Source of the DNA: Sulfidibacter corallicola
Lineage (GTDB): Bacteria; Acidobacteriota; Holophagae; Acanthopleuribacterales; Acanthopleuribacteraceae
Assembly (NCBI RefSeq): GCF_017498545.1
Contig: NZ_CP071793.1
Location: forward strand, 8,364,256-8,428,255
Direction of reading: 5' to 3'
DNA: 64,000 nt
A program made the translations under genes and the position numbers. The notes below the pieces were generated by a model. That model was not told the origin of the DNA. It did not search any database and saw only the letters and a program-made list of their open reading frames with translations. Every line of letters begins with the position of its first letter. Positions within the stretch are counted from its first letter, which is position 1. Positions 1 to 9,023 of the stretch are shown here, piece after piece.

Positions 1-2
1 TC

Positions 3-2498
3 CCGATCACCGCCGCAATCGGGCCGAGCCTTCATCAGTTGGTCATTGTCAGAATGGTCAGCCTGACCTTGAAAAGGGGGCTGTGCGAGGATTCCGCCAT
101 GGGCTTCGTTTCCCTCGCCATGTTACTTTGCCGCCGCCGCGATGAAGACCGCATGACCCAGATGAGCGATATGGCCACCTGGCTGAGCAAACGCTATCCG
201 TCAAAGGAACTCCAAGTTTATATTGACCACATCGCTTCGACCTTGTGGGCTTGGAAAAAACCGCTCTTGGATGTGGGTGACGAAGAGTTGGAGATATCTT
301 ATGCGGCGGTGGAGGCCGGCGAATTCGGAATTGCCGGTTTTGCTTTGCTTTTCTATCTCACCTATCTGAGTTTGGTGGGCAAGGACCTGGATCACGCCTG
401 CAAAGAGTTCGAAAAGTGCCTTCAATTGACCCACAGGATCAAGCAACATTATGTGGCCCAGTTCCTCCAAATCTTCTTTCAGGCCTTGGAGAACGTTCGC
501 GGAACCCAGGAAAACCCTCATGATCTGGCCGGTCCACATTATGACGAGTCGGTCATGCCGGCTCAGCATCTAAAAAACAAAGACGTGTACAGCACGATCT
601 ATTATCACTACAACAAAATGTTTCTTTGCTGTCTCTTCGGCCGCTACCAAGAAGCCGTGGATCAAATGCGACCGATCGAATCGTTGCTTCCGTTCATCCA
701 AGATCATGTTCTGCTCTACCAAGTTCATTATTACTATGGATTAGCTTGCCTCGCGCTAAGTCATGACGTTGCACCGGCTAAACGCGACATACTATTTGAC
801 GCGGCCGATCAGTCCATAGAAAAAGTTGAGTGGGCTGCCCAATGGGGGCCGATGAACTTCAAACACAAACACCATTTTCTCGCGGCGGAACGCGCCTGGG
901 CGCTGTCTGACCGGCCGGGCGCGCGCACGCATTTCAAAACCGCCGCCAGGCTGGCCACCGAAAACAACCACATTCTGGATGCCGGCCATGTTTGGGAGCG
1001 TCTCGGTTTGTTATGGCTCGCCGAGGACGAGCCCGAGGCCGCGGGAGTGTTTCTCAATCGAGCCCATGGCGCATACCGGGCATGCGGCGCCAAGGCCAAA
1101 ATTCTCATGTTGGAAAAACAATTCAGCATTTCGCTGGCGACCAACCATTTTTCCACCACAAAAAACGCTGGCGTGCGGGTCGAAGCCATCGATTTGAATA
1201 CCTTTCTCAAAGCCTCTCGCGCCATCATGGGTAACATGGTTTTGGACAACCTACTCGAGTCCATGATGGTGATCATCTGCGAGAATGTATGTGCGCGAAA
1301 GGGCTCGTTTTTGATGGATAAAGACGGGAAGTGGACGGTTTGCGTGCGCTATGCCCACGAGCGGGGTCCTGAGATCTGTTCGAGGGAACTGAGCGATTTC
1401 CAACCCGGCGAGCTGCCCAAATCGCTGATCGAATTCGTGATTAACAGCAAGGACCCGATGGTGTTGGAAAATGCCTCGGAAAGCGGCGGCTATCTTTTTG
1501 ATCCTTACATCAAAAAGCGACGCTCCAAATCGGTCATGTGCGTCCCCGTCATCAACCAGGGCAAATTGCTCGGCGTCCTCTTTTTAGAGAACAGTCTCAA
1601 CGTGGGCGTGTTCACGACCCAGCGCCTCGAAGTGTTGAAAATGCTGGCCTCGCTGGCGGCTATTTCGGTCGAGAATGCCACCTTATATAGCAGGTTGGAA
1701 CAAAAAGTCGCCCAGCGCACTGCCGAAGTTCGCAAGAAGAATCTCCAGCTAGTGTCGAGTCTTACCTATGCGAAGCGAATTCAGGATGCCATTCTTCCGG
1801 AGCTCGAAAACGTTCGTCACGTGTTCCCCCATTCCTTCTGCCTATTCCGGCCTTGCGGCTTGGTTTCGGGAGACTTCTTTTGGTTCAACAGATACCGTTC
1901 ATACGCATTTCTGGCCGTTTTCGACTGTACCGGTCACGGTGTGCCGGGGGCCTTCATGTCGATGATCGGAAACACGCTATTGCACCATATCATCAGCCTT
2001 GAAGGTATTTTTGACCCGGCCATGATCTTCGAGTATTTGAACACCGAAGTGCGGCGCGTGCTGAAACAGGAGACGGGACAGGCGACCGATGGCATGGACG
2101 GCGCGCTTTGCAGATATGATCTGGAAGCCAAGACCCTGGTGTTTTGTGGCGCCAGAAGACCCGTGTATCTGAACCTGCCCCACCAATCGGGAATCGTGGA
2201 AATCAAGGGGAGCCGCAAGTCCATCGGTGGCAGGCAAAGGCGATCTCCCAACCACTTTGTCAATCACGAAATCGATTTGGTCGATGGGTTGACGATGTAC
2301 CTTTGTACCGATGGATTTGCGGACCAGCCGAACGTCGACGGAAAAAAAATCGGAACCCGCCGCTTTAAGCAACTGCTCAACTCGATGTCGGGAGTCTCGA
2401 TGTTGGACCAGGAACGGGTTCTTTCTTCTCAACTTGATTTTTTCACCCAAGGGATCGAACAGCGCGACGACATCACCGTGTTGGGTGTTCGGTTCTGA
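3..2498 (+). CDS. TPR-GAF-SpoIIE phosphatase signalling protein, 5' truncated by window edge
   Basis: The frame is open to the first base, so this is the C-terminal part of a larger protein. Residues about 1-380 (counting from a TTG at 39) are helical, TPR-like repeats of the kind that follow the AAA ATPase in PknK-type kinase/ATPase/sensor proteins. Residues about 390-555 form a GAF domain, followed by a short coiled coil and a SpoIIE/PP2C-like phosphatase domain. The signatures SLTYAKRIQDAILP, VSGDFFW, DCTGHGVPGAFMS and LCTDGFAD supply the expected metal-binding aspartates, and a final DDIT motif is present. By family knowledge it dephosphorylates an anti-sigma antagonist or similar phosphoprotein in response to a GAF ligand. 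Inference: an N-terminal protein kinase and/or AAA ATPase domain lies upstream of the window. The next gene is convergent, 70 bp away. Confidence 0.85.
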   Translation, partial: PITAAIGPSLHQLVIVRMVSLTLKRGLCEDSAMGFVSLAMLLCRRRDEDRMTQMSDMATWLSKRYPSKELQVYIDHIASTLWAWKKPLLDVGDEELEISYAAVEAGEFGIAGFALLFYLTYLSLVGKDLDHACKEFEKCLQLTHRIKQHYVAQFLQIFFQALENVRGTQENPHDLAGPHYDESVMPAQHLKNKDVYSTIYYHYNKMFLCCLFGRYQEAVDQMRPIESLLPFIQDHVLLYQVHYYYGLACLALSHDVAPAKRDILFDAADQSIEKVEWAAQWGPMNFKHKHHFLAAERAWALSDRPGARTHFKTAARLATENNHILDAGHVWERLGLLWLAEDEPEAAGVFLNRAHGAYRACGAKAKILMLEKQFSISLATNHFSTTKNAGVRVEAIDLNTFLKASRAIMGNMVLDNLLESMMVIICENVCARKGSFLMDKDGKWTVCVRYAHERGPEICSRELSDFQPGELPKSLIEFVINSKDPMVLENASESGGYLFDPYIKKRRSKSVMCVPVINQGKLLGVLFLENSLNVGVFTTQRLEVLKMLASLAAISVENATLYSRLEQKVAQRTAEVRKKNLQLVSSLTYAKRIQDAILPELENVRHVFPHSFCLFRPCGLVSGDFFWFNRYRSYAFLAVFDCTGHGVPGAFMSMIGNTLLHHIISLEGIFDPAMIFEYLNTEVRRVLKQETGQATDGMDGALCRYDLEAKTLVFCGARRPVYLNLPHQSGIVEIKGSRKSIGGRQRRSPNHFVNHEIDLVDGLTMYLCTDGFADQPNVDGKKIGTRRFKQLLNSMSGVSMLDQERVLSSQLDFFTQGIEQRDDITVLGVRF

Positions 2499-2568
2499 GG
2501 CCCGGCCCGTTCACGGCCGGGTGCCGTCCGGGGTGAACCCGAGCCATCGTTTTTCCCGCGAGCCGCCC

Positions 2569-5115
2569 TCATAGCTGGAACTTGGACACGATCTCGTCCA
2601 ACGACTGGGCCATCTCGCGCATCTCGCGGGCGGCCTGGTTGACTTCCCGAACGAACTCGTAGGTTTCCTTCGATTTGGTGTGGATCCCCATGACACCGCG
2701 ATTGACCGCGGTGGCCTCGTCCACCAACCGCACCGCACTGTGGTTGATCGATCGGGCGTTCTCGCTGGCCGTCACCGAGATCTGGTTGATCTCGGCCAGG
2801 CCTTGGGAAATGCCGCCGATGCTTTGCTCGATTTCCTCGGTATCGACCGTGGTTCTCATCAGGTTCTTGGCGACCTCGTGAATCGTCCGCTCCTGCTCCT
2901 CGACCATGGTCGCCACCGACAGGTTGACCTGGTTCAGCTCCTCGATCGATTCGCTGACCTTGAGGATTCCATCCTGGGCCGACGCCGAATCCTCCTGCAG
3001 CGCACGCACTTGTTTGAAGATATTGCCGGTCGCTTCACGGGTCTTTTGGGCCAGTTCCTTGACTTCGGCGGCGACCACCGCGAAACCGGCGCCCGCCTTG
3101 CCGGCCGTGGCGGCCTCGATGGTGGCGTTGAGCGAGAGCAGGTTGGTTTGCTCGGCGATCGACTTGATGAGGGTGATGACCGCATCGATCTTGCCCGCCG
3201 AATCGGTCACGGTCTGGATCTGTTCGGTCACGTTGCCCACGCTTTCGTTGCCCACCGAACTGGTTTCGGCGGCCCGGGTGCAGGTGGTGCTGATTTCGGC
3301 CACCGTCGCGTTGATCTCCTCCACCGCCGCCGAGATTTGTCGTGAGTTGGCGCTGATTTCGCCCACGGTGTGGGTGATCTGAGTGGCTTCCGAGGCCAGC
3401 TTCTGCACGGTCACCGAGACCTGCATCGCCTCGTTCGCGGTGTGATCCGCCTGGCCGGCCACTTCGCCGAAGGTTTGCGTCATGCCTTGGGCCCGATCGC
3501 TGATTTCCTGGGTTTCGTGCATGGTGCGCTCGGCCGAGTCTTCCAGCAGATCGGCGCGGGTATCCAGTAACTGAGCCTTGTCGAGCACCAGACTGGCGCT
3601 TTCCGCAGCGGTGCGAATGGTGCGGTTCAGGTGGTCGACCATGTGGTTGATGGCCTCGCCCAAGGTGCCCAGCTCGTCCTGCCGTTGTAGGGGTAGTCGA
3701 TCGCTCAGGTCGCCGGCGGCCACCTTTTCGGCGAACGTCACCATTTGCTTGATGGGCCCGACCACGGTGCGCACCGCCAAAATCGCGAGGAAGATCACGA
3801 TGATCAGGGTGGGGATCAGGATCAAGATCGCGGTCGTCAACAGTTTCTCGCGATACTCGTTTCCGCTGGTCGCCAGTTGTTGGGCCCGTTGAAAGGCCTC
3901 CTCTTTCGAGAGGTTGACGGCGATCCCCCATTTGAAGGGACCCAGGTCCACCGGGGCGAAGGCCGTCACCACCTCGCGACCCAGATAGTCGGTCGTCTCC
4001 GAAATACCCGTCTGGTTCTGCTGAAAGACCTGGCGCATGATCGGGAAGTTCATCTTCCCCGCCTCGCCCTTGCGGTAGGCGCTGTCCACGGAAAAGCGTG
4101 CGGGATCCATATGCGAATCGGAACGCGGCAGCATGTCGGGACCGATCAGGATGGCCTCGCCGCTCTCGCCTAGGCCGGTGCGCTCGCGCATGATCAGGTC
4201 GATGCGGTCCAGCGGGATCTGAAAGGCCAGGACCCCGATTTTTTGGCCGTCCACGACGATGGGAGCGGCGAGGAAACTGGCGGGGGCCTCGTAGGAGGGC
4301 GTGTACTGGCTGTAGTCGACCAGGTGATAGGCGTCGTGGCTGTCGCGCGCCATGGCGCCGCGGTAGGCTTTGGCCAGGCCGGAATCGCGATAGGGACCCG
4401 CTGCCAGCGAGGTCGCGAAATCCGCTTCCTTGAACACCGAATAGACCACGTAGCCGGTCTCGGCCTCGATCAGGAAGATGTCGTAGTAGCCGAAGCGCTC
4501 CATATAGGCCCGCACGACCGGGTGAAATTGCGCGTGCAGCCGATCGTAACTCGAGCCGCGCTCGCTGCGATCGAGCTTGTCCTTTTCTCCGGGCGGGTGG
4601 AGCGATGTGGCGATCCAGTCGTGCTGAAAGACCAGGCTGGCCGTTGGGAGTTCGGCGTACAGCGCGTCGCCGGGTGCCTCCTGCTTCGGGTTATGTTCGC
4701 GGTACTTTTCGGCAAAGGTGGTGTCGTAGAATTCGGCGACCTTTTCCTTGTAGGCATCGAGTCGACGGGGATTTCGTTCGACGGTGGAGGCCACCTCGAA
4801 AAAGGCCTTGGTGAGGTCGGCCATGTGGCTCGTGATCATGGGGTTTTCCGCGAACGACAGGTTTTGCTTTTGGAGGAAGCCGAAGTAGTCCTGGACCTGA
4901 TTCCTCCTGCTGGTACGCGCCGAATGGAGCGCGTTGAACACCTGATCCTTGGACATTTGGATGGTTTCTTCCGAAAAATTCGATACCGTTTCCTGGGATC
5001 GGGTCAGGGTAATCGCGGCAAAGAGTAAGAGGGGCAGTACGCTGATCGAGACTATGAAGACCAACACTTTGGTTCTCAGTCCTAATTTTCTGTCAAGAGC
5101 TCCGAGGTCCGGCAT
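2569..5115 (-). CDS. Methyl-accepting chemotaxis protein with dCache sensor
   Basis: An 848-residue transmembrane chemoreceptor. TM1 is at about residues 15-37. A large periplasmic region of about 380 residues resembles a double Cache domain. TM2 (AILILIPTLIIVIFLAILAV) is followed by a HAMP domain and a long cytoplasmic signalling coiled coil. The conserved hairpin tip is recognisable ([20 protein letters not shown]), with T where most family members have R. The reading frame extends upstream to 5415 but would overlap the next gene. The ATG at 5115 has a GAGGAG ribosome site 8 nt upstream and begins just before TM1, so it is preferred. It should bind a small extracellular ligand and control CheA/CheW; no other che genes are in this window. 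Confidence 0.9.
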   Translation of the reverse strand: MPDLGALDRKLGLRTKVLVFIVSISVLPLLLFAAITLTRSQETVSNFSEETIQMSKDQVFNALHSARTSRRNQVQDYFGFLQKQNLSFAENPMITSHMADLTKAFFEVASTVERNPRRLDAYKEKVAEFYDTTFAEKYREHNPKQEAPGDALYAELPTASLVFQHDWIATSLHPPGEKDKLDRSERGSSYDRLHAQFHPVVRAYMERFGYYDIFLIEAETGYVVYSVFKEADFATSLAAGPYRDSGLAKAYRGAMARDSHDAYHLVDYSQYTPSYEAPASFLAAPIVVDGQKIGVLAFQIPLDRIDLIMRERTGLGESGEAILIGPDMLPRSDSHMDPARFSVDSAYRKGEAGKMNFPIMRQVFQQNQTGISETTDYLGREVVTAFAPVDLGPFKWGIAVNLSKEEAFQRAQQLATSGNEYREKLLTTAILILIPTLIIVIFLAILAVRTVVGPIKQMVTFAEKVAAGDLSDRLPLQRQDELGTLGEAINHMVDHLNRTIRTAAESASLVLDKAQLLDTRADLLEDSAERTMHETQEISDRAQGMTQTFGEVAGQADHTANEAMQVSVTVQKLASEATQITHTVGEISANSRQISAAVEEINATVAEISTTCTRAAETSSVGNESVGNVTEQIQTVTDSAGKIDAVITLIKSIAEQTNLLSLNATIEAATAGKAGAGFAVVAAEVKELAQKTREATGNIFKQVRALQEDSASAQDGILKVSESIEELNQVNLSVATMVEEQERTIHEVAKNLMRTTVDTEEIEQSIGGISQGLAEINQISVTASENARSINHSAVRLVDEATAVNRGVMGIHTKSKETYEFVREVNQAAREMREMAQSLDEIVSKFQL

Positions 5116-5263
5116 CGATTCGTCTCCTCTACGATTTAGGGGCACGGGTTTCCCGGACGCGGATGTTCGCCCGGGTGGGTGGTCGGGTCTCGATCCGGGG
5201 AATGACCGAGAGATGGAAGTGGGTTGGTTGGGATGGGGAGGCCACGTTGCACCAGCGGAGAAC

Positions 5264-5884
5264 TTACCAGCTCTTGGAGAGCGAAAGCACGACGCGTGCA
5301 TCGGCCACGGCGGGTGGATCGTCGATGTTGGTATCCATGTAGGCGAGTTCCACGTCGAACACCTTGAACGCGTGACCGAGCAGGAAGGCCCAGTCGGTGT
5401 AGTCCCCGGCCACATCGAAATCGTAGTGACCGGCCCGTGCGGAAGCGTGCCACCGCTTCCCGAACTCGTGAGTGTAACTGCTTTCGGAATAGGCGTTTTC
5501 GTGGTCCGGGTCGATGGAGTACTTGATCTCGAAGCCTTTGAAGTTCAGGCCGAGATACGCTTCGCCGAATTCCATGGCGGCCGAACCCTCGAAGGTGTAA
5601 TAGACGTATCCGAGATCCCAGGAAAACCCGCTGTCGTAGGCGCGTTTGTATCCCAGCCAGAAGTCCACTTCGAAATCGGTCTCGTCGCCGAAGTCGACGT
5701 TGGAAGTCCAAATGCCCGTGTACACACCGGTCTGCGAATGCCAATCGAGCTCCAATTGCAGGGCTGGGTTCTCGTCGGTTTGGGATATGCCGCGCCAGTA
5801 GTAGTCCGAGGTGACGGTTGCGTTGGCGCCGAATTGTGCATAGGCGGAGGGAAACAGCAGCAAGACCAGCATGGCGACACGCAT
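5264..5884 (-). CDS. Gcw_chp/TIGR02001 family outer-membrane protein
   Basis: A 206-residue secreted protein. A short signal peptide (MRVAMLVLLLFPSAYA) is followed by the family hallmark VTSDYYWRGISQTDENPALQ and then alternating aromatic and polar strands typical of a small beta-barrel. The family is uncharacterised (Gcw_chp, TIGR02001) and is common in aquatic Gram-negative bacteria; a transport or porin role is only presumed. The ATG at 5884 has GGAGG 8 nt upstream. A second in-frame ATG at 5926, with AAAGGAAC upstream, would lengthen the leader to about 30 residues and cannot be excluded. It lies 148 bp upstream of the chemoreceptor on the same strand. Confidence 0.85.
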   Translation of the reverse strand: MRVAMLVLLLFPSAYAQFGANATVTSDYYWRGISQTDENPALQLELDWHSQTGVYTGIWTSNVDFGDETDFEVDFWLGYKRAYDSGFSWDLGYVYYTFEGSAAMEFGEAYLGLNFKGFEIKYSIDPDHENAYSESSYTHEFGKRWHASARAGHYDFDVAGDYTDWAFLLGHAFKVFDVELAYMDTNIDDPPAVADARVVLSLSKSW

Positions 5885-6286
5885 GAGCAGCCCTCCGAGA
5901 TGATTTTTTTGAACGGGTTCCTTCATTGTTCCTTTCGGGCATCGTTCGAACAACTTGAGAAATCGACTGTCCCCAGAGGGATGGGCCTGCAGGGAATCGT
6001 GAGCCGGAGGTCGGGGCCGTCCATTCGGGCGCGACGGGTGGCGTGGTGGAAACGGTTGGGTGTTCGCAATTAATCCAGGACGCCATGGTGGAGCGAAGCC
6101 GGAAAGAACGCACGTGCGCAAGCGGATTTCGGCCTTTGAACCGAAAGCCGAACCCGTGAACGGAACACGGCCTCGACGGGTGCGGGTGAACCGCGACAGC
6201 CTGTGACTGAGGGGGGCTTGGCCTGACTTCGGCAAAAAAACCAAGAAGTCATGAAGTACGGAAGCCGGAAAAAACTCGTGAGCGAG

Positions 6287-6616
6287 AGAGGGTCGCCGCC
6301 TTCGAGCCGGAGGCCTCATCGCAAAATGAAAAACGCCAATCGCTTCCTGGCTTTTGAACTTCCGGGATTCCTGATTGAATAGCGGACTCTCGACCCATGC
6401 TCGGTAGCAGACGGACATTCGGAAGAAAAGCGACCTTCCGCACCGAACTCATTTGGAGGTGCCGTCGCCTTGAACCGGAGACCTCATAACCCGAAGAGAA
6501 TCGTGCACTTCCTGGCGTTTGAATTTCCGGGATTCCTGATTGAATAGCGGACTCTCGACCCATGCTCGGTAGCAAGACGGACATTCGGAAAAAAGCGATC
6601 TTCCGCACCGAAGTCA
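6287..6616. repeat. Two tandem 165-bp repeat units downstream of the TPR gene
   Basis: Two adjacent units of about 165 bp are nearly identical over their last ~110 bp; the GCGGACTCTCGACCCATGCT core recurs at 6382 and 6547. Each unit starts with a GCCTT-GA-CCGGAG-CCTCAT segment. A more diverged relative of that segment is visible near 6095-6150. The rest of the gene-free stretch 5885-6286 holds no convincing gene. An open frame runs through the repeat on the minus strand, but it looks like a by-product of the repeat. Confidence 0.75.
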
Positions 6617-7939
6617 CTTGGTTTGCACGACCTCGACGCGGTATCCGGTGGCGTTCCCGGCCAGGGACACGACCGTGTGCACCGCCCGTTTTTCCCCTGG
6701 CTGTAACGGCGGATGCGAACTGGGCACCGCATAGAGGGAGCGGCGATTCAGGACGCTGCCCTCGGCATCCGTGAACACGATGTCGAGCCGCAGCAGGGAA
6801 AAGGGGCCCTTCCCGGCGTTCACGATGTCCAGCGAGAGTTGGATCGTTTCGCGATCGCTGCCGGGGTGCTCGCTATAGCTCCGCTGCCAGACTTCCAGTT
6901 CGGCGTATTCGGGTTTGAGGGTGGTCCAGGTCAGCTCGACCGGGGTGGGCTTGTGCAGGCGGGCGGAGGGTTCGCGATCGGCGACCTCGACCACCAGGCG
7001 CACTTCCGCCAGGTCCGGAGTCGCTTCGAGCGTGTGCCCGAAAGGGACGGCTTCGCCAGGATGGACCCGGGTTCCGGCCATTTCGCGGAACAGCGTCACC
7101 GACTGGGTTTTCAGGGTCAACCGATCCTTGTCGATCAGCTCCAGGCGGCCCGTCAGTTGGGTCAGGTCCGTATCGTCCTCGTTGCGGACCAGGCCGCGAA
7201 CCTTGTAGTAGGCCTTTTCGGAGTAAACACTCAGACGAGAGCGGACTTGGGTCAGGGCCAGGTGATCGGCGCCGTGAAGGTTGAGCGGGATCTCCCGCTT
7301 GCCGTGGTGGGCGGGATCGGTTTCCGTGGGTTCGGCCGGTTCGGCGGGGCCGTCCTTGGGTTGTTCCGTATGCGGCGTGGACGTTTCCGGCGATTCGAAG
7401 CCCGGAACGGGGAAGTGGGCCGGTTTCTGACCGCCTGGCACCAGCAGGAGAAAGAGCATGACGCCGCCGAGCACGAGGAAGAGCCCGAGCCCGCCGGCCA
7501 GAAGGCGAGGGTGAGAGACGGTTCCCATGGCCGAGCCGGGGTGGGCGCCGTCCAGTTGGTTGAGGATCTCCACGGCGCCGGCGTGGCTGGGATCCAGCGA
7601 GAGGCAATGGCGGGCATAGCGCTCGGCTTCCTGGCGGTGGTTGAGTGCGGCGTGGGCCTGGGCTAGGTCCAGGAAGACCTCGACCGATTCCGGCAGCAGG
7701 GGGGCGGCGAGATTCAGTTCGTCGATCGCGTCGCCGTAACGGCGGTGGATGAGGTAGGTGCGAGCGCGGGTGAGGTGGTCGCGTGCGGTCTTCTCGGCCT
7801 GTTCCAAGTCCTTTTCGGTGAGTCCGAGATCCAGCGCGATGCGGCGCATTTCTTCCTGATTCAATTCGCGGGTATGGGAGGATCTCAGATCGATCAGACG
7901 GGAGATGTAGGCTTCTAGGGGATCTTTTTGGGCGGCCAA
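6614..7939 (-). CDS. Membrane-anchored TPR protein with C-terminal beta domains
   Basis: About 441 residues from a TTG start at 7939 that follows GCGAGG by a few bases. An ATG at 8059 is in frame, but the extra 40 codons look non-coding and contain palindromes that resemble a promoter region, so I prefer the TTG. The N-terminal ~165 residues are helical with a TPR pair (DAIDELNLAAPLLPE and the following helix pair). A single TM segment (LLAGGLGLFLVLGGVMLFLL) is followed by an acidic, proline-rich linker. The last ~230 residues hold two beta-sandwich-like units resembling FxLyD/DUF3426 modules. The topology suggests a cytoplasmic TPR region and periplasmic beta domains. Exact function unknown. 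Confidence 0.7.
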   Translation of the reverse strand: MAAQKDPLEAYISRLIDLRSSHTRELNQEEMRRIALDLGLTEKDLEQAEKTARDHLTRARTYLIHRRYGDAIDELNLAAPLLPESVEVFLDLAQAHAALNHRQEAERYARHCLSLDPSHAGAVEILNQLDGAHPGSAMGTVSHPRLLAGGLGLFLVLGGVMLFLLLVPGGQKPAHFPVPGFESPETSTPHTEQPKDGPAEPAEPTETDPAHHGKREIPLNLHGADHLALTQVRSRLSVYSEKAYYKVRGLVRNEDDTDLTQLTGRLELIDKDRLTLKTQSVTLFREMAGTRVHPGEAVPFGHTLEATPDLAEVRLVVEVADREPSARLHKPTPVELTWTTLKPEYAELEVWQRSYSEHPGSDRETIQLSLDIVNAGKGPFSLLRLDIVFTDAEGSVLNRRSLYAVPSSHPPLQPGEKRAVHTVVSLAGNATGYRVEVVQTK

Positions 7940-8018
7940 CGGAGCCTCGCTCGAAGTGGGATGGAGGGGGGAGCATTCAAGCCACGCCTGCGGTTGGAGT
8001 GCCGTGAGTGGGATCGAT

Positions 8019-8055
8019 TCGGACCGCGTCCGACATATCGTGATCGAAATATGTC
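8019..8055. promoter_or_regulatory. Two adjacent palindromes upstream of the TPR gene
   Basis: TCGGAC-cgc-GTCCGA (8019-8033) abuts GACATAT-n10-ATATGTC (8032-8055), whose spacer has inner TCG/CGA symmetry. Both lie just upstream of the preferred start of the leftward TPR gene and are plausible repressor sites. No regulator in the window can be linked to them. The rest of 7940-8374 holds nothing I recognise. Confidence 0.4.
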
Positions 8056-8374
8056 CCATCCTACCATGGGTCGCGACCCCAGGGGACGCCCGCCGTGATC
8101 CGGGCGCCGAGCCGCCGGTTCGCCAACCGTCAAAAACCTGATCGAAGACGAGGAGGTGGGTATGCCAGTGTGGTCAAGGGGGGGAACTGCCCTACGAATC
8201 ATGAGGTAAGGGGCGACCTTGTGCGGGCTCGATCCGATGACTCGGTTCATCGAATCGCAGCGAACAAACGACTGTTTCAGAACTCGCCCTGTTTACGTAA
8301 ATGCAAAAACATAAACCCACCATATAGCGAGGGTAGGGCGGCTCGCGCGGGCCTTTGCGCGCGGCGGGTTCGCC

Positions 8375-8665
8375 ATGGCGACCAGAACCATGTGGAACCC
8401 GTCACGGCATGTCGCCGATGTGCTGAGCGACGTCTATGAGGCGATTCGCCGCGACATCGAGTCCTGGCGTACGTACTTCATGCCAATCCCCGAAGCGAAA
8501 CCCATTTTGGATGAACGCCACAAAAGGTGGGCCTGGAATACCGCCGCGGTGTGCAACGTGTTGTCGACAATGTACCAACGCGTTGGAACTGAGGCGCTTT
8601 GGCGACACCCACTTGTGTCGCGAGCTGCTGGGATTATGGAGGTGAATCTAATCTATTTGAAATAA
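8375..8665 (+). CDS. Hypothetical protein, possibly a gene remnant
   Basis: A 96-residue frame beginning MATRTMWNPSRHVADVLS. Its first 65 codons are rich in G/C at third positions like the genome's real genes, and the translation is a plausible helical protein. No good ribosome site precedes the ATG, and the last ~25 residues look less natural, so it may be a decayed fragment at the edge of the AT-rich island. I do not recognise a family. Confidence 0.3.
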   Translation: MATRTMWNPSRHVADVLSDVYEAIRRDIESWRTYFMPIPEAKPILDERHKRWAWNTAAVCNVLSTMYQRVGTEALWRHPLVSRAAGIMEVNLIYLK

Positions 8666-8903
8666 ACAGCTTGCCTTCTGTTTTCTTTTGTTCGCGAGAG
8701 CGCGGTTAACCAACCTTGTTTGGCATTCATGTTGCCCTTTTTATGGAAAAACATCCGGGCTGGGTTGATGGCCGGTCTTCTTGTTGGGAATGGAAGGCAG
8801 AGGCGCTGGAGGGGAGTCATCCATGCGGCTTGCCTTTGCAAACTTTTCGCAATCAGGAAAAGTGAAAAACAGTTCGAATTTTACAATATTAAAGGAGCGT
8901 GTT

Positions 8904-9008
8904 GTGGCGAATGCCATGAAAACATTAATTACAACAAAAATGTCCCGAAGCACTTTGTCAATTAAGCCCGTAACCGTTTCAATTCTTCACAAAAATACAA
9001 TTACTTGA
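8904..9008 (+). CDS. 34-residue peptide, first gene of the MACPF cassette
   Basis: A GTG start preceded at optimal distance by AAAGGAG opens a 34-codon frame rich in Ser, Thr and Lys with no cysteine (core TTKMSRSTLSIKPVTVSIL). It stops 15 bp before the next gene, and the same AAAGGAG element recurs in that gap. The matching ribosome sites, tight spacing and shared AT-rich composition argue that it is translated as part of the operon. It could be a leader peptide, a small toxin component or an immunity-like peptide. Function unknown. The preceding gap 8666-8903 turns AT-rich near 8870 and probably carries the promoter. Confidence 0.45.
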   Translation: MANAMKTLITTKMSRSTLSIKPVTVSILHKNTIT

Positions 9009-9023
9009 TAAAGGAGTACAGAA

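Noticed and set aside
6249-6617. 122-aa minus-strand frame with a 55-residue tandem repeat
   Set aside because: It is the translation of the 165-bp DNA repeat; there is no ribosome site, and the sequence looks like non-coding DNA kept in frame only by the repeat period.
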